DNA from: an uncultured Alloprevotella sp.
GTDB lineage: Bacteria > Bacteroidota > Bacteroidia > Bacteroidales > Bacteroidaceae
Direction: 5' to 3'
Assembly: GCA_944322325.1 (NCBI GenBank)
Contig: CALUOQ010000003.1
Location: forward strand, 186,001-250,000
Length of the DNA: 64,000 nucleotides
Numbering within the stretch: position 1 is the first letter of the stretch; each line of letters starts with the position of its first letter. The position numbers were made by a program, and so were the translations under genes. This document shows positions 34,501 through 43,500 of this stretch, piece after piece. Under the pieces are notes generated by a model. The model worked only from the letters and a program-made list of their open reading frames with translations, made no database searches and had not been told where the DNA came from.

Positions 34501-37500
34501 AAGATACTGACAAATCTGCGGTTACGCAAACTATTGGCGAAAAAGTTGCGAAAGCCGAGGCAGAAACCGAACAGAACCCGACCGACGGACAGAAAGAAGC
34601 CGGAAACTATAAGAAAGGCCATGTACGCATCGGGCAGTTTGACATCACCGTAGAGAATCCGAAAGGAAGTGTGCGCCGTGGAGTGGATGCCAGCGGCAAG
34701 GCGTGGGAACAGACGATGCGGAACACTTACGGCTACATCCGTGGCACGGAGGGCGTGGACGGCGACCACATCGACGTGTTTCTGACGAACGACATAGACG
34801 GCTGGAACGGCAGACGTGTTTATATCGTTGACCAGTACAACGAAGACGGCACGTTTGACGAGCACAAGGTAATGCTGGGCTTCAACGACGAGGCCGAAGC
34901 ACAGGACGCTTATCTTTCCAACTATGAAAAGGGCTGGGAGTATAAGCACAAACTCGTTATGTCCTCGGTCAACCTACCTGACTTCGAGAAGTGGATAAAC
35001 AGCAGCCACAGAAAGACGAAGCCGTTTGCGGAGTACAAGAGCGTGAATAGCAACGAAACCCATGCTATGTCTGGCTTTGAAATCATGCCTGCCCAATACA
35101 CAACTAAGCGTGGCAGAGTGCTTGATATGCAGCTTGTAAAATTTTCCAATCCTCTGACAAAAGAACAACAGCAAGCTGCAAGAGAACTTACCAAGAAAGA
35201 AAAAGGATGGTATGACCGTGACAAGAACGGCTTTATGATGCGCAGCAAGGAAAGCGCACAGAAGCTGGCTGATACTGTTCTCGGCAGTGAAGAGTCCGTG
35301 GCGGATGCACAGCCGTTGTCGCTTGCCGACATACGGGAGGTAGAGCCGCAGAACATATGGAAATACAATGTATCTGTTGACAAGAAAACAGGGCACACAA
35401 CATTAACCCGTGATGATGTCACGGGTCCTGTTCCCATTGGTGACGGACGTTTCACCATCCATGCGGACAGCCCGCAGGAGATGCTCGACATACTCCGTAA
35501 TCCTCATAACAACATGCAGGAAATCCTTGCTAATGTCGAAACTACACTTGAGAACAAAGCTAAGATATGGGAGATAGACCATCCTAATTCAAGCGAAACT
35601 CCTCAACCGCAGCAAGTGAACATTGAGGGATTGGTAGATGACCTGCGTAAGAACGGAGAAGCCAAGCTGAGTGACCATTTTGTTGTGGGCCGACCCGGAC
35701 TTACTCCGAACAAACAACAGAAGGCTACGGAAGAAAAGCCGAAAGATGCAAAACCAAAAAACTCAGGACAGTTCGGACTTGTAAGTGATGAGCGCATGGA
35801 GGAAATCAAGAAACGCCTCCGTGAGAAGGTGCTCGGCCAGCTTAACAGCGGTGTGGACCCTGAAACATTTGCCTTGGGAGTGGAGCTTGCCATGGGCTAT
35901 TTAGACCGTGGAATAAAAAAGTTCGCAGACTTCGCCAAAGTGATGATAGCAGACCTCGGAGAGGTATACCGTCCCTATCTCAAAGCGTTCTACAATGGGG
36001 CACGGGACATGCCCGAAGTGCAGGAAACAGGACTGGCAGATGAAATGACACCCTACGATGAGGTGCGCACATTTGATGTTGCAAATTTCGACAAGCCTAC
36101 TGTCAATGCCCTTGACACCGCGCAAATGGTTGTTCAGGAGCAGGAAGCGGACAAGCAGGCAGAAAGTGCAAAAAATGCACTGACAGAACAACGCAACAAA
36201 CAAAGGAGAAAAGAACGTCAGAAGAAACAGGAGCAGCCGGTAATTGCAGACCTTTTCAGCGGCCAGCAAGAGGGAACTGCGACTGAAAGGCAAGAAGTTG
36301 AAAATGCAGATACTTCAACCTATAATGCTGAAAATTCGGAAATAAACCGTAAATTTGCTGATGCAGTAAAGACGGATATGCTTTCCGCCCTTGACAGCGG
36401 AACGAAGCCATACAGGAGCATACTTGATTTGCGCAAGCGTGCATCAGGTTTGGGCATGGAGGTTGACAATGACGGGCGCACCGACATTCTCCTTCAGGAA
36501 CTTGTGGAGGACGGACTGGTGAGAGCAGCCCGTGAAGTGGCGGAACGTCACGGCAGCGACAGCAGGGAAACCTACGACCTTATCTGCAAGCTGTATGAAA
36601 TGCAGCCCACCATTGCCGCACGGAGCAGCACCCGCATCAAGATGCAACAATACTCCACCCCATTACCCATGGCATGGAATGCTGCCCGATTCGTCATGAC
36701 CGGGAAGAAAGGCGGGAAAGTGCTGGAGCCGACAGCCGGGAACGGCATGTTGGTGTTCGCCATACCGGCCGGACAAGTACACGCCAACGAGCTTGACGGC
36801 ACACGACTGGCCAACCTGCGCGAACAAGGCTTTGCACAGGTGACGCAGCAGGATGCCACAGAGCCGTTCGAGGGTGGAGAGCAGTATGACGTGGTGATAG
36901 CAAATCCTCCGTTCGGGAGGCGCGAAGCCGCAGACTATGACGGGAAGCTGATAAGCGGTCTTGACCCACAGATAACGCTCAATGCCCTTGCCAGCATGAA
37001 GGATGACGGACGTGCGGCCATTATCATTGGCGGTAATATGGAGTATGCGAAGAATGGAGCCATAAACAACATGAAGCCCTTCTTCACTTACCTGTACGAC
37101 CACTACAACGTGAAAGGCGTGGTTGACATGGACGGAAGCCTGTATGCCAAGCAGGGCACGACCTATCCCACCCGAATGATACTGATAGACGGGCGCAGGA
37201 GCGATGAGGAACGAGCGCAAAGTGCCGTATATCCGCCTGTGCAAAGCAAGGCCATCCGTAAGGCGGACAGCTTTGAAGCACTTTATGACATCATTGACGA
37301 AGTAATCAACTCAAAGGATAAGACAAATGGAACAGAAATTTTACGTAGCCAGCAAGGGCAGCTCGTACCTGTCACTGACCAACCATCCCGGGACGCTGAC
37401 GGAGAACGACATACTGAGCAACCTCGAAAGGATGATACAGGCAGACTTGGAGGAAGAACTTCCGTGGAAAGAACTCAGGAGCCGGGCGAGATGGTTCTAC

Positions 37501-40500
37501 GAGGAGAACATAGAACGGATACTGGAAATGGTGAAACCGGGCGAGGAGCTGGTGGAAATACCACAGGAGGAAGCCGAGGAGTATCAGAGCCTGACGTTCA
37601 GCGAGTGGAAAGACTGGGAGTTTCCACGGAGCGAGTGGGATTAGAACCTCAAAGAACAGCAGAACAACCGAAGAAACGCGGTCTCTCCGAAGAAAAACTA
37701 CCATATAGGCCTCATAACACGGCATTCAGCCTGCAAAGCGTCGCCCCTGCCGCTATGGTAGAGGCGATGGACCGTACCCTTACCCAAATTGAAAAGAAAT
37801 ACGGGAACATAGACGAGTTTGTAAGAAAGGAACTCGGTTATGACACGACAGATGAGCTTCATCAGGCACTTGCCGCAGAACAGGTTGATAGCGTGGCAAT
37901 GGCCATTTACCAGATGAAGCAAGGGCAGGCACTTATCATCGGGGACCAAACCGGCGTGGGGAAAGGCCGTCAGATGGCCGCGCTTATCCGCTGGGCGGTA
38001 AGACAGGGCGAGAAGCCTATCTTCATCACTCAGAAAGCCGACCTGTTTTCCGATATTTACCGTGATTTGGTAGACATCGGAAGCGGAGACCTTGTTCCTT
38101 TCATTTTCAATTCCCCGTCCGCCAAGGAAAACAAGGGTGAAATGGTGGATGCCAACGGAAAGGTCGTGTACAAAGGATTGTCTGATGCCAAGATGAAAAA
38201 AGTATTGGCCACAGGCAAACTCCCTGATGAATGCGACTACGCCGTACTGACCTATTCGCAAGTGAATACTGGCGACGAAGTAAGCCAAGAGGAAATGGAG
38301 GAAGCCGCCAAGAAGAGCGGTGCCCGCTCAAAGAAAAGCAAGAGCGCAAAGAGCGGAAAAGCCACTCCAAAGGCTACTTTCTTACGTGCCATTGCAGAGG
38401 ACAACTACCTATTCCTTGACGAGAGCCACACCGCAGCTGGTTCGAGCAATACGGGCGCATACTTGCAAAGCATTCTCCGCAGTGCAAAAGCGGCCACGTT
38501 TGCCAGTGCCACTTTCGCCAAGCGTCCTGACACCATGCCCCTGTACGCCATCCGCACAGCCATGAGCCAAGCCAAGGTAGAGCCTGACAAGCTGATTGGC
38601 ATCATTGAGAAAGGCGGTGTGACCTTACAGGAGATTATGAGCCGCGAACTGACCAATGCCGGGCAGATGGTGCGCCGTGAACGCGACATGAGTGATGTTG
38701 TGACAGACTGGAAAACCATAAACGACCCGGCAACCGTAAAGCGTGCGCGTGAGAACTACGACCGTACCATTGCCGCATTTAACGCCATCATCAAATTCCA
38801 AGAGGATTATGTCAAGCCGATGGTTGACGCAATGGATAAGGAGCTTGCGGTCATGGCAGAGAGTGCGGGCATTAAGAGGGGAACGGATAAAATGGGCGTA
38901 GAGAACGTTCCGTTTGCCAGCAAGACCTACAACTACACCAAGCAACTCATGCTTGCCCTCAAAGTAGATGCAATAGCCAATGAGGTTGACGCAGAAATAA
39001 AGGCTGGCAGACATCCGGTAATTGCGTTGGAAAGTACGATGGAAAGCAGTATCAAGGACTATTCCGCAGGGGAAGTCATTGCAGAGCCTACTTTCAGCGC
39101 AAGTTTGCTTAGAGGTCTTGACACCGTGATGCAATATACAATAAAGGACGAGAATGGGAAAGAACAGCATGCGCGTTACTCTCCTAAGCAGTTAGGTCCA
39201 GCCGGAGAGAAAGCCTACTATGAATTGCAGGACTTCATCCGGGAGAGCACCAGCGACATTTTCATCAGTCCGCTTGATGCCATTATTGAACGGTTGCACG
39301 ATATGGGATATAAGGTCGGCGAACTGACCGGACGCAACTTGTACGTGGAACGTGACAACGAAGGCCGTGTAGTGGTGAAACGCAGGACAGACAAGGACAA
39401 AAAGAGGATGCAGCGCGAGTTCAACAACGGTGAGCTTGACGTACTCATCCTAAATAAGTCCGCCTCTACCGGCATCAGCCTGCACGCATCGGAGAAGTTC
39501 AGCGACCAACGTCAGCGGACGATGATTATCGCACAGCCACTCAGCGACATCAACGACTATATGCAGATGATCGGGCGCATTGACCGCACAGGACAAGTAC
39601 ACAGAGGTTATTACATCAACCTCGGTCTGCCTGTACCGGCTGAAAATCGTTTCCTGATGATGTTGTCCACTAAGCTGAAATCACTGAACGCCAACACGAC
39701 CACATCGCAGGACAGCGAAAGCAACGAAGTGGAAGCTCCCGACCTGTTGAACAAATACGGTAGTCAGGTTGTGGTGGAGTACCTGCGTGACAATCCTGAC
39801 ATATACGATAAGATGGGCACACCGTTGAAAAAAGGAGGGGAAGGCGGCGGACGTGTGCAAACCAGCGAGCTTGACGAATATAAGCCGCAAGAGGATGACG
39901 CACGTAAGATTACCGGTTACGTTGCTTTGCTGACCACCCAAGAGCAGGAAGAATTTTATGATGATGTGGTAAGGCGGTATAATGAACTCATCAAATACCT
40001 GAACGACACGGGTAACAATGATTTGAAGATTACCGTCATGCCGCTCCGTGCCAAGACGTTGGAGAAGCGTGTGTCATCTGAAGGAATAGACCCGACCGGT
40101 GCCAACCCCTTTGCACAAAACTCATACGTTGAGCAGGTTGAAATGGACGTTCTGCGCAAGCCGATGAAAGCAGCCGAGATACGCAAGACTATCGAACAGG
40201 TCAATAAAGGGAAACGTCCGGAGGATTACATACGCCAAGTCATTTCCACCATTGAAAAGGAGGACGAGGCAAGAATTGCCGCCGAAGAAGCCCGTTATGA
40301 GCGGTCAAAGGCAAGGGCGCAGGAAGATATTGCCAAACAGACCGAGAAAATAAACCGTCAGCAGAAACGTTCCGCAGAAGAGAAGCAAGCCGCCATTGCC
40401 GACTATGTGAAAGAGACCCATGAAAATGTGGAGACAAAGCACAGCGACAATCTGATGCGCCTCAACACGAACAGCGACATGTTGAAACAACGTCTGCACA

Positions 40501-43500
40501 TGTTTGATGTAGGCATGTCATACCTTATGCCCGACAACCTTGAAAGTATGGTGTTTGACTTCTCCACACCGGCCATATTCTGTGGCTACAAGGCAAAGGA
40601 CAGCAAGATAACCGCCTCGACCACGCTTGCCGTGTTCGCGACCCTTGACGGACGCAGACGCGTTGAAGTCAAACTATCCGATATAGCGGCACTGCGAAGC
40701 ATCTACAAGACAACCAATGACAATTGGGATGCCGCACGTTCCACCACGCTTGAAAACTGGGACAGCCAAATACCGACAGGCACACGAAAGACCGGCTACA
40801 TCATGACAGGGAACATCCTGCAAGCCATTGCCGACACCCAAGACGAAAGAGGAGGTTTCCCCGGCCAGCTTATCAGTTACACCGACATTGACGGGAACGT
40901 GCATGACGGCATATTGATGCCCGACAAATGGAACAAGTCTATGTTGAAAACCAGCGGTGCGCCCATCATCAGCCGATTGAAGCAGATAAAAGACTACATG
41001 CCTGTTACCAGCCATGACGGTAAAGTGGAGATTACAGGCAGCAGTTGGGCGAAAATGTATTACCTGACCGTGCCCAAGACGAAAAAAGACGGTGCTGTTT
41101 ATTACGAGAACAAGACGTTGCTTCGTGCCGTCAATGGCGGGAACTTCTATCCTTACCGTGGGAAGTTGCGTGCGGACATTCCGGCAGAGCATATTGAAAG
41201 CGTGGTAAAGGAGTTGTCAAAGCTGGGCGTAAAGGTACAGGAAGAGGCTAAAGAGGATGACGCACTGTACAGGCTTGACGATTATACGACCAACGAGGAA
41301 GAAGCCAACGACTTGTTCCGGGTAGTAGATGATGCAAGTGAAATAGAACGGTTGAACAACGAGCCTACTATAAAGGTTTACCGTGCCATGTCGCTTGTTG
41401 ACGGTAAACTATACCCTCCGATGTCTAAGAAAATCGGCACCGGAAGCAACAGGATAAGCCAATCCCCATCTGAATTCGGCCAATGGGAAGTATCAGATGA
41501 ACGCCCGGAACTCGTAGAGAAAGACGGAAAGAACAAGAACCACATCTACATTGTCAAAGACAACGGCAAGGGATTGTGGGTAGCATACAATCCGTATTTC
41601 CATACCTCACGCAATCCGCTTAATGACCAGTTCGCAGAAGCCTATCAACGTCCCAACCTTGTAACTGTTGAGGTAGAAGTGCCCGAAAGCGAACTGACAA
41701 GCGGCTATCAGGCAGAGGGAGCTAAAGACCCTGTTGGAGAAACGAAATGGAACGCAGGTCCGGTTAACCGCCAACTTAGCGGCGACAAGAAACGCAAAGT
41801 AATCCTTTCGAGATGGATGCGCCCTGTACGCATTGTTCCTGACAGTGAGGTGGCGCAGCGCATCGCCGAACTCATCGAAGGAGAGAATGTTGCCATACCT
41901 GACAATACAGTTACTCCGTCATTGCTTGAAGAATTGAAGAAGCTCGGTGTGAAGATTGTAGACGGTATTAGCAAGGGACGCAAGAAAGCCACCGCCATGA
42001 TGAGAGGTGGCAACGGTGCATTGACCGATAACGAGCTTAGCTATGAGAATGACCCGGTGGCAAAGATGACAGGTCGCTCTACACGCACGGCAGCACAGCG
42101 CAGGGCATTTGCAGAAAGGGAACGTCAGCGAATGGTGAATGCCGTGCAGAAGTTGGCCGAAACGCTGCATCTTGACAATGTGGACATCGTTACCGATGCA
42201 AGTACGCTGCAAGGCAGACGTGCAAAGGCCAAGGGTTTCTATTCGCGAGGAACTGGCAGGATAACGATTGTAATACCGAACCATACGAGCGTGTACGATG
42301 TGGAACAGACGCTGCTGCATGAAGCTGTGGCACATTACGGACTGCGACAACTGTTTGGCGAACACTTCGACACGTTCCTTGACAACGTGTTCCAAAATGC
42401 AGATAAGGACGTTCGCCGCCGCATTACAGAACTGGCAAGAGAACGCAACTGGGATTTCCGAACGGCCACCGAGGAATACCTTGCATCGTTGGCAGAAAAA
42501 ACCAACTTCGATCATACCGATGCAAGCTGGTGGCAGAAGATAAAAGAACTGTTCCTACGCATGCTCCACAAGATAGGCTTTGAGAACTTTTCAGGCGTAA
42601 CCTTGTCGGACAACGAGTTGCGCTACATACTTTGGCGAAGCTACGAGAACCTTGCAGAACCGGGCAGATACCGCAGCGTATTGGGAGAAGCCGAAGATGT
42701 GGCCAAGCAGAACGAACTGAAAGTAGGCAACTATGCTATCCAAGAGCAAACCGATAGTCGTGCAGCTGATAACGAGCTGTATAGGGATGGCGACCCCGAA
42801 GTACACGAGCGAGCATTGGCTCGCGACAGATACGAGCAGCGAGTGAAACGCGGAGTGTACCAAATGCAGGAAGCCTTGCAAGACAGTATGCTCGGATTGC
42901 GTGAAGCGATGGAAGCCATACTCAAAGGAGAGGGCAAGAAGAAAGTACGCATAGAAGACGTGGACGGCTTCGAGAATGCTTATTTGGGCGAAAACAGGCT
43001 TTCCTCGGTGAACAAAGCTGAGGCTGACGCCTTCGCACACACTTTGTTCAAACCTTTGCTTGACGAGGTGGGCAAACTTGCTCCTACCCAAGAAGCACGA
43101 GAGGAACTGACCGACTACATGATGGCCAAACACGGGCTGGAGCGCAATCGTGTGATGCGCCAACGTGAGAAAGACAAGCTGATTGACGCTTCCGAACTTT
43201 CAAAGGACAAGCCGCAGCCACCCACCGAAAATGATGATGACTACGACCTGAAAATGGATGCGTACAACAAGGCTGTGGAGGATTGGAACAATCAGGTAGA
43301 AGCAGAATTGGGTGATAAGTTCGAGGCCATTGACCAGAGGGATTTTGCCGGACTGACCGCACTTACAGATACCGACAACGTAGCTGATGCGGAAGCTGAG
43401 GCACGGATAATGGTTGAGGACTATGAGAGCGGCCATAATACTGACACGCTTTGGGAACGCATCAACGCTGTGAGCGATGCGACGCTATCCAAGCTGTACG

